From NCBI GenBank assembly GCA_026770575.1, contig MU657167.1, positions 905,900-969,899 on the forward strand: DNA of 64,000 nucleotides, written 5' to 3'. Below, piece after piece: positions 9,868 to 20,212 of this stretch. The notes under the pieces are model-generated. The model had not been told where the DNA came from. It was given only the letters and a program-made list of their open reading frames with translations, and made no database searches. Made by a program: the position numbers and the translations under genes. Position 1 is the stretch's first letter; the number at the start of each line of letters is the position of its first letter. The DNA comes from Pelagophyceae sp. CCMP2097 (taxonomy: Eukaryota > Sar > Pelagophyceae).

Positions 9868-12481
9868 ATGGTGCACGTGGCGGGGCCCGCCGGGCGCTTC
9901 GCGTCAACCTTGCTTGGCCGCTCGGCCGCGGCGCCGCTGGGCCGCGCGCTCCTTTCGCGCGCGGCGCCGGTGAACTGCGCGCAGCACTTGAAGACGTCAC
10001 GGGCGCGCTTCGTCTCACTCGTCCAAATATGCGGCGTCCAACGGCAACGGCCCTCCGCGGGGGCGCCGCGATCGCGCGGAGCCGCAAACCGAGGGCCGCG
10101 CGAAAAATGCGCGGGCTCAGTGACGACGCGCCGTCAGAGCGTGTTATTCCCTGAGGGGGGTTTCGAGGGTCATGCTTCGAGGCTTCACGCTCGACGGACA
10201 GGCGCGCGGCGGCCCGCTGCGGCAGACGCTTCCGTCGCCGGCCTTTGCCGCGTTTGGCCGCGCGCCGTTAGCTGCGCGCGGCGCGTTTAACGTCGTCTGG
10301 GCCGGCGAGCGGCGGTACGCGTCGCTCGCGTTTGCGCGTTCCATGCGGCCGCCGGCCGTCGCGCAGCAGCGGCGGTCCCTCGTGGGCTTCTTCAAGAACC
10401 GCTACCTCAAGACTCTGGAGCACCGCGCCAACGACGCCCCGGAGGACGCGGCCGCGCAGCTCGCCTTTGTGCGCGCGCTGCGCAGCGAGCACCCCGAGGC
10501 CGCGCTGCGCCGCATCGAGATGCTCATGGCCGGGCCCGCGGGCCGCTCGGTGCGCCACCTTTGCGGCCGGATTTCGCTTGACCTCTCACCCGCAGGCGAT
10601 TGTTTCAGAGTCCATGACGAGAGAGTACTTGAAGGCCTTGGTGGCGACGGGCCAGATGGACAACGCGCCTTTGGAGGACATCATCGGCAAGCTCTCGCTG
10701 TCGGCGGGCGGCGGCGCCGCGCTCGGCGGCGCGGCGCGGCAGCGCGCGCTCGGCGCCGTCGCGGCGGCCAAGGCGGCGCCCGAGGGGTTTGCGGCGGGCA
10801 TCGGCGGCGCGGCGTACTCCGAGGCGAAGCCTTTGGTGGTGGCCATGGCGCCCGTCGGGTGGCGGTCGCAGCTGTGGCGGCTGCTGCGCGTGGTGCTGGT
10901 GGCGTTTGTCATGGTGTCTGCCTTTGGCGCGCTGATGGACGACCGCGGCATCTCGTCCCGGATGGGCGCTTCCACTCATCAGATCCATACCGCCGAGTCG
11001 TCGGACAAGCGGTTCTCGGACGTGATGGGCGTGGATGAGGCGAAAGCGGACCTGGAGGAGATCGTCATGTACCTGAAAAACCCGGAAAAGTTTACGCGCC
11101 TCGGCGGCAAGCTCCCGAAGGGCTGCCTCTTGATGGGCCCGCCGGGCACGGGCAAGACGCTGCTGGCGCGCGCCATCGCAGGCGAGGCGGGCGTGCCCTT
11201 CTTCTACGCCTCTGGTTCGGAGTTCGAAGAGATGTACGTCGGCGTCGGGGCGCGGCGCGTGCGCGACCTCTTCGAGGCGGCCAAGAAGCGGTCGCCGTGC
11301 ATCATCTTCATCGATGAGATTGACGCCATCGGGGCGAGCCGGCACCTGAAGGAGCAGCAGGCCATGAAGATGACGCTGAACCAGCTGCTCGTCGAGATGG
11401 ACGGCTTTGAGCAAAACGCTGGCGTCATCGTCATCGGCGCGACCAACATCGCCGACTCGCTGGACGCGGCTCTGCTGCGGCCGGGCCGCTTCGACCGCCA
11501 CGTGGCCGTGCCGCTGCCGGACATTGAGGGGCGCCGGCAGATTTTGCAGCTCCACGGGGCAAAGGTCCCTCTCGACGCGACCATCGACCTCCAGGCGGTG
11601 GCGCGCGGCACGCCTGGCATGTCCGGCGCCGACCTGGCGAATCTGGTCAACGTGGCCGCTCTCAAGGCGGCGCTGGACGGCGCGGCGGTGGTGACGGCGG
11701 CCGCGCTGGACTACGCAAAGGACAAGATCCTCATGGGCGCCGAGCGCCGGTCCGCCGTGCTATCGCCGGCGACGATGCGCATGACGGCGTACCACGAGGG
11801 CGGCCACGCCCTGGTGGCCATGCACACGGTCGGCGCGGACCCGGTGCACAAGGCGACGATCATGCCGCGTGGGCAGGCTTTGGGCATGGTCCAACAGCTG
11901 CCAGAGGGCGACCAGACGTCGTACTCGCGGAGGCAGATGCTCGCTAGAATGGACGTCTGCATGGGCGGCCGCGTCGCGGAGGAGGCGGTGTACGGCGCCG
12001 ACGAGATTACGAGCGGGGCGTCGTCGGACATTTACCAGGCCACTCGACTCGCCCGGTCCATGGTGACCAAGTGGGGCTTCTCCGACGCCGTCGGCGTCGT
12101 CTACCACGCGACCAAGGCGGGCAGCGACGACGCGCCCTCGGCGGAGACGCGCGCGCAGATCGACCGCGAGGTCCACTTGCTCCTCTCGCAGTCCTACGAG
12201 CGCGCGCGCCACATCGTCACCTCCAAGCGCAACCAGCTCGACGCCATCGCCGCCTCGCTCATCGAGAACGAGACGCTCTCGGGTGCGTTTGCCTCTTTTT
12301 TCGGGTCCGTTTGCCTCTTCCTTTGCGCCACGCGAGCCCCGGGACTGTAGGTCCGCAGCTCAAGGACATCATCAACAAGCTCGGCCCCCACCTCCTCCAA
12401 GCGACCCCCGCCGCCGCGGCGGGCCCTTCGATCGAGGTCACGGTGACAACGCCCGTGAAGATCCCCAAGAAACTCCTGTAA
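9868..12481 (+). CDS. YME1: mitochondrial i-AAA protease (YME1/FtsH family)
   Basis: ATP-dependent, membrane-anchored zinc metalloprotease for quality control of inner-membrane proteins. Four exons fit in phase: 9868-9969, 10202-10549, 10596-12282, 12351-12481 (755 residues; yeast Yme1 has 747). Exon 1 starts [18 protein letters not shown], an Arg/Ser-rich targeting-type leader. A hydrophobic span lies near residues 240-262. The AAA module has Walker A GPPGTGKT near 330, Walker [11 protein letters not shown] and the second region of homology ending [10 protein letters not shown]. The protease has the zinc motif HEGGH near 549 and the distal ligand region [10 protein letters not shown]. The single membrane span and short tail favour the i-AAA over the m-AAA type. 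The 232-nt first intron is the least certain. Introns begin GTGAAC, GTGCGC and GTGCGT. Confidence 0.9.
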
Positions 12482-13061
12482 GAACGCCGAGTCTTGTCCT
12501 AGAGCAAGGCTGGCAAGGCTGGCCACTCGTGAGCCACAAAGTTTGCTGGAGCACGGGCCGAGACTCGAGCCGTAGAAGTGGGAAACGATAGAGGCAGTGG
12601 ATCACACCCAGCCTAGGACCCAGGGGTGTGGGGGAAGACTCCACACATGGTTTGAATTACCATCGCGACGTTACGATTCTTCGGCATCGCCAGTTATAGC
12701 GATGCATTATACAGTTTCGCCCTCTCAAAAAGGACGAGCCGTGGGTCATCTGGGGATGTGCGTTCGAAAGCGATTGATGAGGCGCGATAGAACGGCGTTT
12801 TACAAAAGTCGCCCTTGCGGGTGCCTAAAATGAGGGGCGTCGGTGTGGGTGTGCTTGTACTGGTACTTGGCCGCCCGTGGAGCGCGGGTGTCCTACAAGG
12901 CGCCTTGTAGGAAAAAGTGGCTCGTTGGCGGGCAACTATTTCGCCAAAGTGCAGTGTTGGGCGAGGGATCGAGCAAAACAGTTGCTCCAAGGTCCCCCGA
13001 CGTCGGGGCGGCGCGCGCTCCCCTCGGCCAGTTTCCCGGCCCGCGGAGCCTTTCGAGACCC
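12482..13061. other. intergenic spacer with a perfect palindrome
   Basis: This 580-bp gap lies between two plus-strand genes. The only clear structure is a 22-bp perfect palindrome at 12891-12912. A short AT-richer stretch at 12650-12730 may belong to the terminator or promoter. No RNA gene or ORF with recognisable features is seen. Confidence 0.35.
12891..12912. repeat. 22-bp perfect palindrome
   Basis: The sequence TCCTACAAGGC followed directly by its exact reverse complement forms a gapless 11+11 palindrome. It lies 150 bp upstream of the ATG of the WGR/WWE gene, so it could be a dimeric regulator site or a hairpin in the 5' leader. No second copy seen in the window. Confidence 0.8.
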
Positions 13062-14708
13062 ATGCCCAAGCCGAAGCGCTCCTTCGCTGAGGAACCGGCG
13101 CCTTTGCGGCGGTCCGGCCGCGCGAAGAAACCCCGCAAAGTCGTCGTCGACGAGGTCGACGACTCGGACAGCGCGCCCGAAGCCGCGCCGGCGGCGGCGA
13201 AAGCGCCGCCGGCGCCGCCGGCGCGGCGCACAAAAAAGACGAAGGAGCCCGAACCGGAGGAGGACGCGACGCGGCCCGTGGCGCTCGCCGGCCTCGGCCC
13301 GCCGTCCAACACCATGGGCATCGTCGATGCCGGCATCGGCAAGATCAACGCCACGCTCGCGAAGAGGTGCGCCGTCGACTTCCAGCACCACGTCCGCCTC
13401 GTCTTGATCGACGCGGAGAAGCTTGCAGACCAGTCAGATCCGACAGCGTCCGCGCATTCCCGGGGACGAGGCGACCCCCGCGGGGGGATCGCCGGGCCGG
13501 CGCCGGTTCCGAGCGCTTCTGAGAGTCGCAGAGAGCGAGATTGCGTTATTTTTTCAAACGCCCGGGCGCCTCTCCGCCCCCGACGAAACGCCCCGGCGCT
13601 TCTCCGCCCGCGACGCCCCCGCGGCAGGTACTGCGTGCTGCAGCTGGTCATGGAGAACCCGGAGTCTGCGTACCTGTACTCTCGCTGGGGCGCGACGGGG
13701 TCGAGCGGCCAGGCACAGCTGAGCGGGACGATGCCGCTGCCCGACGCGCGGCGCGGCTTCGCGCGAATGTTCCACGAATACGTTGGGGCGTCGTTCAAGG
13801 ACATCAAGCAGCTCGTCGGCGCCGAGGCGGCACTGGGCAAGTACGCCGTGCTCGCCGTGCCCGCGGGGGCCCCGCCAAAGGCCCAGTGGATCTGGCAGTA
13901 CGAGGCCCTCGGCGGGGCGCCGGGGAAGCCCGACGGCTGGTACGACTTTGAGGCGCCGGCGTCGGCGTTGATCGAGTCGCTCTACTGCGAGTACGTGGCC
14001 CAGCCGCGTTTGGCGCACCGCGTGGTCCATATGGACGACGTTGCCGGCGCCGCGGGGCCCTGGACGGCGGCGCCCTGCCGCCTCGACCTGGCCGCTCTGC
14101 GCGAGACGGCGCGCGACGGCGGCTCGCAGCGCGCCATACGGCGCGTGCAGAAGAACCGGACGGTGGCGCCTTCGTACCCGCGCGACTCGTACCACTACCA
14201 GTACGCGCCGCAAGGCGCGCCGCAGGTCACCACCAGCCTCTGGCACGCCGCCGGGCCCGCCGCATCCAAGCCGCCCGCGGTCAAGCCCGCGGTGCAGCAC
14301 GCCGAGACCGCCAAAAAGATGGCAGCCGACGCCGCGCCAGACGCCGCGCCAGACGCCGCGCCCGCCGCGCCCGCCGACGCCGCGCCCGACGCCTCAGCCG
14401 CCGCCGACACCGCGGCCGCCGTGCCCGACGTCGCGCCCGCCCAGGCGGTGGCCGCCGACGACGCCGCCGCGGCGCCCGAGGCGCCTGCCGCGGCGCCCGA
14501 GGCGGTGGCTGCGGTGCCCGAGGCCGCGGCGGACAGTGGCTTGGAGGCGACGCCCGCCGCCGCCACCGAGCCGGCCGCCGCCGAGCCGGCCGCCGTCGAG
14601 CCGGCTGCCGAGCCCGCCGCCGAGCCCGCCGTCGAGCCGGTTGCCGAGCCCGCCGCCGTGCCCGCCGCCGAGCCGGCTGCTGCCGAGCCCGCCGCCGCCG
14701 CGGAGTGA
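13062..14708 (+). CDS. WGR- and WWE-domain protein with Ala/Pro/Glu tail
   Basis: Start MPKPKRSFAEEPAPLRRSGR is basic, suggesting nuclear localisation. A WGR-like domain follows (YCVLQLVMEN, then LYSRWGATG, then a helix with ARMFHEYVG). Next is a WWE-like segment (QWIWQYEALGG ... GWYDFEAPASALIESLY). WGR binds DNA ends and WWE binds iso-ADP-ribose in PARP and E3 families, so a nuclear reader of ADP-ribosylation is a reasonable inference. No ART catalytic domain follows; the C-terminal 140 residues are Ala/Pro/Glu/Asp low complexity. The frame is open throughout (548 residues), but a 180-nt segment at 13448-13627 (GTCCGC...GGCAG) is probably an in-phase intron that interrupts the WGR start; removal gives 488 residues. 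Confidence 0.75.
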   Translation: MPKPKRSFAEEPAPLRRSGRAKKPRKVVVDEVDDSDSAPEAAPAAAKAPPAPPARRTKKTKEPEPEEDATRPVALAGLGPPSNTMGIVDAGIGKINATLAKRCAVDFQHHVRLVLIDAEKLADQSDPTASAHSRGRGDPRGGIAGPAPVPSASESRRERDCVIFSNARAPLRPRRNAPALLRPRRPRGRYCVLQLVMENPESAYLYSRWGATGSSGQAQLSGTMPLPDARRGFARMFHEYVGASFKDIKQLVGAEAALGKYAVLAVPAGAPPKAQWIWQYEALGGAPGKPDGWYDFEAPASALIESLYCEYVAQPRLAHRVVHMDDVAGAAGPWTAAPCRLDLAALRETARDGGSQRAIRRVQKNRTVAPSYPRDSYHYQYAPQGAPQVTTSLWHAAGPAASKPPAVKPAVQHAETAKKMAADAAPDAAPDAAPAAPADAAPDASAAADTAAAVPDVAPAQAVAADDAAAAPEAPAAAPEAVAAVPEAAADSGLEATPAAATEPAAAEPAAVEPAAEPAAEPAVEPVAEPAAVPAAEPAAAEPAAAAE

Positions 14709-15045
14709 GGCGGTCCGCGGGGGCAGCCCGGCGACGTCCGGCACGGAGCCGGGCCCCACACGCTGCGCTGGCGACGATGCCCCCGCGAGCGCAGCGGATC
14801 CCCGACCTTGTTTCGCGCACCGTCCGAGACGCGGGCTGCACCTCGGCTGTCCGCCGCCACCCGAAGCTGCTACCCACGGACGTCGAATGATGCTCATAGT
14901 TAATAATCACGCATATGTGCGTCTATGACCTCGGATCCTTCGAACATGGGAGTCTGGCGGGCTGGAGACGAGCATATGACGGGGTCCCGGATGAGTAGCA
15001 TGTCGGGTCACAAAGTGTTTTAAAATAGTATGGTCGCGCGCACGA
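14709..15045. other. intergenic spacer
   Basis: This 337-bp region lies between convergent genes. I see an AT-richer patch near 14885-14925 and 15005-15030 but no coding, RNA or repeat signal. Confidence 0.3.
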
Positions 15046-15615
15046 TCAGCACGCGTTTGCGTTGGGCCAGGTTCTTTGGAAGCGCGCTCGGATTCGGAGG
15101 CGCGCGGCTTGGAGCAAGTCGACGTCGACGGGTTGGTCGCCGCGGGCGCTCGGCCGCCTCGGCGCCGCCGTGAGGCTGACGTGCGAATCGTATTTGTTGT
15201 GGAAGCGCGTCGCGAGGCGCGTCTGCGCCTCCGCGACGTGGTCGCGCGGCGGCGGCGGGCTGGGCCCATGCGGGCGGACGACGCCGACGTCGACGGGAGT
15301 AGCGCCGCCGAACTTGCCCTCGTAGCGGGCGCGGATGCGGCGGCGCGCGGCTTCGAGCGCCGCGGCTTCGAGCGAGGAGTCGACGTCCGCGTCGGCAAAG
15401 TCGGCGCAGAGGGCGGCGAGGTCATGCTCCGACTTTGCGCTCTGCCAGGAACGCGTGGAGTACGTCGAGCAGTCGAGGTCCAAGGCCTTGGAAGCTTCGT
15501 GGAACGACTGCTGCCGCCGCGGCGGCGCCGGCCAGTCGGCGTCGGTTGCCGCGGAGTGCTTCGCGGCCTCGGCGGGCGTGCGCTGCAGCATGCTGGGGAG
15601 AACGTGCATCGGCAT
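15046..15615 (-). CDS. unknown protein with three short helical repeats
   Basis: A single-exon frame from ATG 15615 encodes 189 residues beginning MPMHVLPSMLQRTPAEAAKH. Three similar helical motifs occur: EAARRRIRARYEGKFG near residue 87, EAQTRLATRFHNKYD near 128 and LQAARLRIRARFQRTW near 167, separated by Pro-rich or Asp/Val-rich linkers (VDVGVV, VDVDLL). They might be repeated docking helices. No family is recognised and no signal peptide or membrane span is seen. Confidence 0.55.
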   Translation of the reverse strand: MPMHVLPSMLQRTPAEAAKHSAATDADWPAPPRRQQSFHEASKALDLDCSTYSTRSWQSAKSEHDLAALCADFADADVDSSLEAAALEAARRRIRARYEGKFGGATPVDVGVVRPHGPSPPPPRDHVAEAQTRLATRFHNKYDSHVSLTAAPRRPSARGDQPVDVDLLQAARLRIRARFQRTWPNANAC

Positions 15616-16034
15616 CGCGGGCGGGCGGGGTGGTCGGGGCGGGCGGGTGGTCGAGTGTCGTCAAGTGTTCTTGTGATGCTCTTCAGAACTCCAGGGAGGA
15701 TTTTTACGTTGCGGTTCCTCAGATCCTTCCGAGTCCATGTCTGGAAAATTCCCCAGGACCCTAACTGATACTAGTTCCCTAGGATTCCTAGTATGGAACT
15801 TGAATACGCGCCGCAACGGGACGACGTGCGGCGTCGCACCCACACACTCCCGGAGCTCCCGGAGGGGCCGAGCTGCGACCGGGTAGCGGGCCACCCGCTT
15901 CGCTCCGTTCCCTGCGCAATTCTCGCTCGCAAGGGCCTGCCAGGTTCGGCGGTCCGCACCCGCCCATGCCAGAGATTGGACCGCCGCGCTCCGTGCGAAG
16001 GAGTCGAGGAAGGAGTGTAGACAGAAGATCGTCG
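15616..16034. other. intergenic spacer
   Basis: This 419-bp stretch lies between two minus-strand genes. It contains a small imperfect inverted repeat around 15771-15795 (ATACTAG ... CTAGTAT). Minus-strand frames here are open but arginine-rich shadows with no recognisable feature. Confidence 0.3.
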
Positions 16035-16846
16035 TCATCGGTCGTCTTCGCTGGTGGCGCCGCGGCGGAGGGCGGTTTCGAGGCACTTTGCGGCGTCGTC
16101 GTCGAGCACGCCGAAGCAGAGGCGCGCTGCGCGCCCCGAGCCGGGCGCGCGCGCGTCGAGCCAGTCGACGGCACAGGCGGCGGCGGCGTCGGCCGTGTCG
16201 CCGACGGGGACGCCGCGCGAGCCCGAGCCGAGCAACGGGCAGGCGACTGCCTTTGCGGCTCTTGAAAACGATACGTCAAAGGCGTTGGCGTACGCCGCTT
16301 TCAGCATTGCCTGCCAGTCTGCAGCGCCGTGGAAGGGCGAAACTGCGTGGACAAGGCCGCTTGAAAAGCCGAGCGCTCTCGGCGCGGAAGTGTGGACGGC
16401 GCCGCCCGGCCTGCACTTTATAGCGTAGTCGCCGTAGCCGTCGACGGGCGGCAGCGCTGCTATCTGCGCCCAGAAGTCGGGGCCGGCGAACTCGGTCAGG
16501 ACGCCGTCGACGCTCTGGCACGGGTACAGGAGATTCGCCGAACGCGGCGCCTTGGATGAGCGCGGCTCGGCGCCGATCCTGGGCGCCGACGGCGTCGGCC
16601 CGCCGGCGGGGAAGTGCGCGAACTGCGTGCCGCATAAGCGCTCGTTGGCGGGGACGACGAGGAGGTCCGCGCCCGTCGGGGGGTTGGTCACGATGCACGG
16701 CGTGAGCCACCTGCGATGCACGGCATCACGATGCGGGTCCGCCGAGGGCACGTAGGGATCGCGCACACTTCGATGCTCGCGGCTTCGATGCTCGCCGCGC
16801 CGATGCCTGACCGCGCGAAGAAGCGGTGCAGGAGCTGCTGGGCCAT
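16035..16846 (-). CDS. macrodomain (ADP-ribose binding) protein
   Basis: Two exons, 16846-16767 and 16710-16035, join in phase across a 56-nt GTGCGC...CAG intron and give 251 residues. Splicing creates SIEVWLTPCIVTNPPTGADL, followed by LLVVPANERLCG, the equivalent of the macrodomain VNAAN strand-loop. Later landmarks are GGAVHTSAPRAL, the VHAVSPFHG strand and CPLLGSGSRGVPVGDTADAA, matching the phosphate-binding loop and following helix. It could bind ADP-ribose or remove it from proteins; catalytic competence cannot be judged by eye. A start ATG (MAQQLLHRFF) immediately precedes the domain, so it is a stand-alone macrodomain with a short insert (residues about 45-70). Confidence 0.75.
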
Positions 16847-17169
16847 GCCACCCGGGCCAACCTCAACTCAACCGCGGACTTCGCCGCGCATCCGAGACGA
16901 GACGACGGGCCTCCGTCGGTGCTCTTCCCCGCGCCCGGAGCGGTACCGTCGGGCCGAGTTAACTGTCGCCGAAAAGCTTCGGGGGTCTGTCCACCCAGTC
17001 GGATCGGAGTGGTGGCGCTCGGAGGTTGGCAGTGCCTGCGCGGCGCGATGCTGTTCGAATCGAGCTCAATTCAAGGCATCTTTTATGTAACAACCGTGCA
17101 GAGAGTCAACGTCGAGCGAGCAGGGTGGCCTCTGCCTGCACGGGGTGCGATGAAACAGACAAGGCCGAT
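16847..17169. other. intergenic spacer
   Basis: This 323-bp stretch between two minus-strand genes shows no convincing coding, RNA or repeat features. Confidence 0.3.
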
Positions 17170-17910
17170 TCATTGGCGGCGGCGCCGCGCCGAGCCTGCG
17201 GCCGAAGTTCCCGGACGCGCGCTTCGCGGGCCGAGGGGCGCTCACTGGAGTCCTTTCGGAAGGCCCAGTCCACGGTAAGCGGCTGGCCGAGGAGGTCCGC
17301 GCCGTTCATGGCGGCAATGGCCGCCTCGGCCTCGTCGTGCTCAGAGTACTCGACCTAAACGGCGCGCGTCGGGCATCCGGCGAGTCCGGCATGCACCTCC
17401 GAGGGCCCGCCCGGGCGGGGCGGCTCACGAGGGCGTAGCCCTTGACGAATCCCGTGCGCCGGTCGAGGTTGACGTGGATGTTCCTGTTTCGTATAGTCGG
17501 TGGAATCCCCGGCGCGCGGGGCCCCGGCGCGGCTTACTTGACTTCGCCGTGCTCGCCAAACTTGTCGAGGATGTCGTCCTCCTGCGCCTCCTCGTGCACG
17601 TTCGCCGCGAACACGATCCAGCCCTCGACGGACCTGCGCAAAAAAAAACGATGAAGGCCCCGTTTTCAAACACGCGTCGGACGCGAGGTCTGGGTTTCCA
17701 GGGTCGCGGCGCGGGTGGGCGCTTGACTTCGCCGCTGGCGGCGCCGCCGTCGACGGACTCGTAGTTGCCGCGCGAACCGCCGCCCTCGTCGCCGTCGCGG
17801 CCGCCCTGGTGGCCCCGGCCCTTTTTCTTGAGAGTCGACGACGCGCCCTTGGCCGTGTCGACCACCTCTTCCTCCTCACCCCCCATCACGTCATCCTCGG
17901 CGTCGGACAT
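17170..17910 (-). CDS. RBM8A: RNA-binding protein 8A (Y14), exon junction complex core
   Basis: Five exons can be placed: 17910-17723, 17633-17538, 17483-17429, 17354-17246, 17195-17170 (157 residues; human RBM8A has 174). The N-terminus has [21 protein letters not shown] and NYESVDG, as in Y14. Exons 2-4 encode the [34 protein letters not shown] and [15 protein letters not shown]. The short tail ends in RRRRQ, as in the Arg-rich Y14 C-terminus. Y14 pairs with Magoh on spliced mRNA. Intron 1 has no GT donor in the required phase; the best fit is GC-AG (AA|GCGCCC), while the others start GTAAGC or GTGAGC. The 12-mer ending exon 1 (GGCGAAGTCAAG) is repeated exactly at the end of exon 2. Confidence 0.9.
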
Positions 17911-18298
17911 TTCGGCCTACGCTCTCGCGTCCGCCGCCGCGGCCGCGCCCGGACAAAAGACCGCCCGCCGCCGCGCGCGCACCGTAAAGTTGAGAGCGAC
18001 TCACAAAAACACTCGCCGATCGTTTTCCTATCGTACACATCGTTCGAATATGCCGCCGTAAAAACGCGCCGTGAAGATCGCCGTGCCGCGGCACATCGAG
18101 CGGACGGAGGCGCCCAGGGGCCCGTCGCAGCACGGCGGCCGCCCGCTCAGCATCATCGCAGGAGGAGGGGCGCCGGATACGGCAAGAGACCGATTAAAAG
18201 GTCGAATGCGGCGGGTTCTCATTCGAGTAAAGGTGGGCGGTGGTTTGCCGCGCGGTCGGGGACGCGGTCGGGCGCGTGGGGGGCGGGCCATCGGGCGC
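17911..18298. other. intergenic spacer (Y14 promoter side)
   Basis: This 388-bp stretch lies upstream of the Y14 start and downstream of the RGS gene stop, both on the minus strand. Frames on both strands are open in places but Arg/Gly/Ala-rich without motifs. No RNA gene or repeat is seen. Confidence 0.3.
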
Positions 18299-19992
18299 TC
18301 ACTTTGCGGCGGCTTCTTTCGCGGCCGCTTCCTTGGCCGCATTTTGGGCAATCTGCGCACCCGCGTCCAGCTGCTCGCCCTTCTGCGGCGACGCCGCCTC
18401 CAACTGCTGGCTCGCTCGCCGCTCGTCGATGACCTCTTTGAGGACGCGGTCGATTTGCTTGGAAAGGCGCACGCAGGACTGCACGTTCTTCGTCGTCTAG
18501 TGCGACGCGTGGGGCCCGCGTCGGGCAGCCCGCGCGGCGGGCGAAACAGGAAAAGGCACGAGGGTGTGCGCGCCTCTGCCGTCTCGGCGCCGTTGCGGAT
18601 GGAGTGGCGGTGCTGGTCCATGTGCTTCAGATTTGTGAGCCAGACGTCGCGCGAGTTCTTTTGTTCAATCACAAAGTGGTGGAGACGCTCCTTGGTCAGC
18701 TGCTCGATGACGCACTTCATCGCGATGCGGAAGACGCGCGGCTCGTAGTGCCCTGCGGCACGCATCCCGACGGGCACTTGGCGGACGAGACGCACCTTCT
18801 TGGATGGCCTTCAGGACGCCTTTCTTCGCCTTGGCCGAGAGGTTGATCTCTGCCTCGCCTGCGGACCACGGTGAAACGGCGCGCAATCGACTGGCCACTC
18901 CACGGCGAACGCACCGCCGGCGGCGATGTACTTGTGGTATATTTTCATGCATTCAACTTTCTTCTCCTCCTACGAGACGCCACCTCCTCCAAAGGCGCCG
19001 CAAAGGCCGCCGCAAAGCCGCCTTTGAAAGAGGACTCGGCAAACGCACAAACTCCTCCGGCGTCGCGACGTGCAGGTTCGTCTCGACCTAAGAGGGGCGT
19101 CTCCCGGCGGCGGCGACGAGCGACGAAGCGCGGGATACGAGCGGCCGACGGGCGGCCGACGGGCGTGTCGGATGGTTGTCCGAAGGTTGCGCGGCGGGTT
19201 GTCCGAAGGTTGCGCGGCGGTTTCACGGTCCCCGCGCGGGGATCCACGCACCGCGTCGGCAAACGAGGCTAATTCCTGATCGATGTAGACGAACTTTTCC
19301 GCGTAGTGCTCGACCTCCAAGTAGAACTGGACCCACTCTTCCGCGTGTTGTTTCAAAAGGAAGGCGGAGAAGTCCCGAAGCTACGCGGGCAATGAGGCCG
19401 GGGAGCGCCCCTGCATGCTCTCTGCCGCCTGGCGTGCGCGGGCCCCGGGAAGCTGCACCGCCAGGAAGCTCCACCGCCAGGATACTGCACCGCCAGGAGG
19501 CTCCACCGCCAGGAGGCTCTACCGCCAGGAGGCTCAACCGCCACTGCACCGTAGGGGGGGGGCACCTCGTCTTCGTTCTTCAAGATCTCCTCCATCTTCT
19601 CGTAGAGGGAGAAGAGGTCGTTCTTCGCGGCGCCGGTGTCGTCGCGCAGCGACGGCCGGATGGCGCACTCGCGGTAGAGGCCCGAAGCCATCTTTTCCTA
19701 CGGACGCGGCTCTCGCGCGCCCAAACGCCTTTGGTGGCGCGCGACAAGGATAAAGGACGCGCGCCCCCCACGGCGTGTGAGCGTCGGCGGCCGCCGCCGG
19801 CGCGCCTTTCGGCGCGCGGCCGCGGTCGGGCGCAGGCCCCTATAGGTCCCTATTCCGCAAGGGCGAACGCGCCTGTGTCACGACTTGGAGTTGCTCCTGC
19901 GACATGTCCTGGTACGCGCGCTCCTGCGCCAGCCGAGCCTCGCTCGACGTCCGTCGCTTCGGCGACGCCTTCTTCGACCCGCCAGACCCCAT
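18299..19992 (-). CDS. RGS-domain protein with a likely N-myristoylation start
   Basis: Regulator of G-protein signalling, a GTPase activator for G-alpha subunits. Exons in phase: 19992-19885 (uncertain), 19697-19566, 19380-19252, 19087-19049, 18969-18915, 18858-18796, 18752 to about 18574, 18496-18299; about 300 residues. Splicing assembles the RGS helices: LRDFSAFLLKQHAEEWVQFY and LEVEHYAEKF, then KIYHKYIAAGG, EINLSAKAKKGVLKAI, and VFRIAMKCVIEQLTKERLHH. The likely first exon begins MGSGGSKK, a consensus N-myristoylation site, which would place it at membranes. The C-terminal exon is a Glu/Lys/Ala-rich helix. The join before the last exon needs a GC donor (GCGCGC at 18573 or GCAGAG at 18579). 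If the first exon is wrong, translation would start at ATG 19691. Confidence 0.75.
19449..19544 (+). repeat. 16-bp tandem repeat inside an RGS-gene intron
   Basis: Six copies of GAGGCTCCACCGCCAG-type units with scattered substitutions, inside the intron 19565-19381. It is the second of three intron-borne short tandem arrays in this window. Confidence 0.9.
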
Positions 19993-20212
19993 CACCACCG
20001 TGACCGCGCCCAGACCCCTACTCTGCAGGTGAACTACGAAAGTGCAGCTGGAACAGTCCCAAAATTTTGATTTTAAAAATCGGTTCTTTAAAAGTTTACG
20101 GCGACCTTTGGATCGGCGGGCCGCGGCGGTGCGCGGGGTAGGCTTACGCGTCGTGGACGGGCCTTGTTCGACTTTGCGCTCGTCTTGCGGCGCATGCGTT
20201 TGCGTTGACGGC

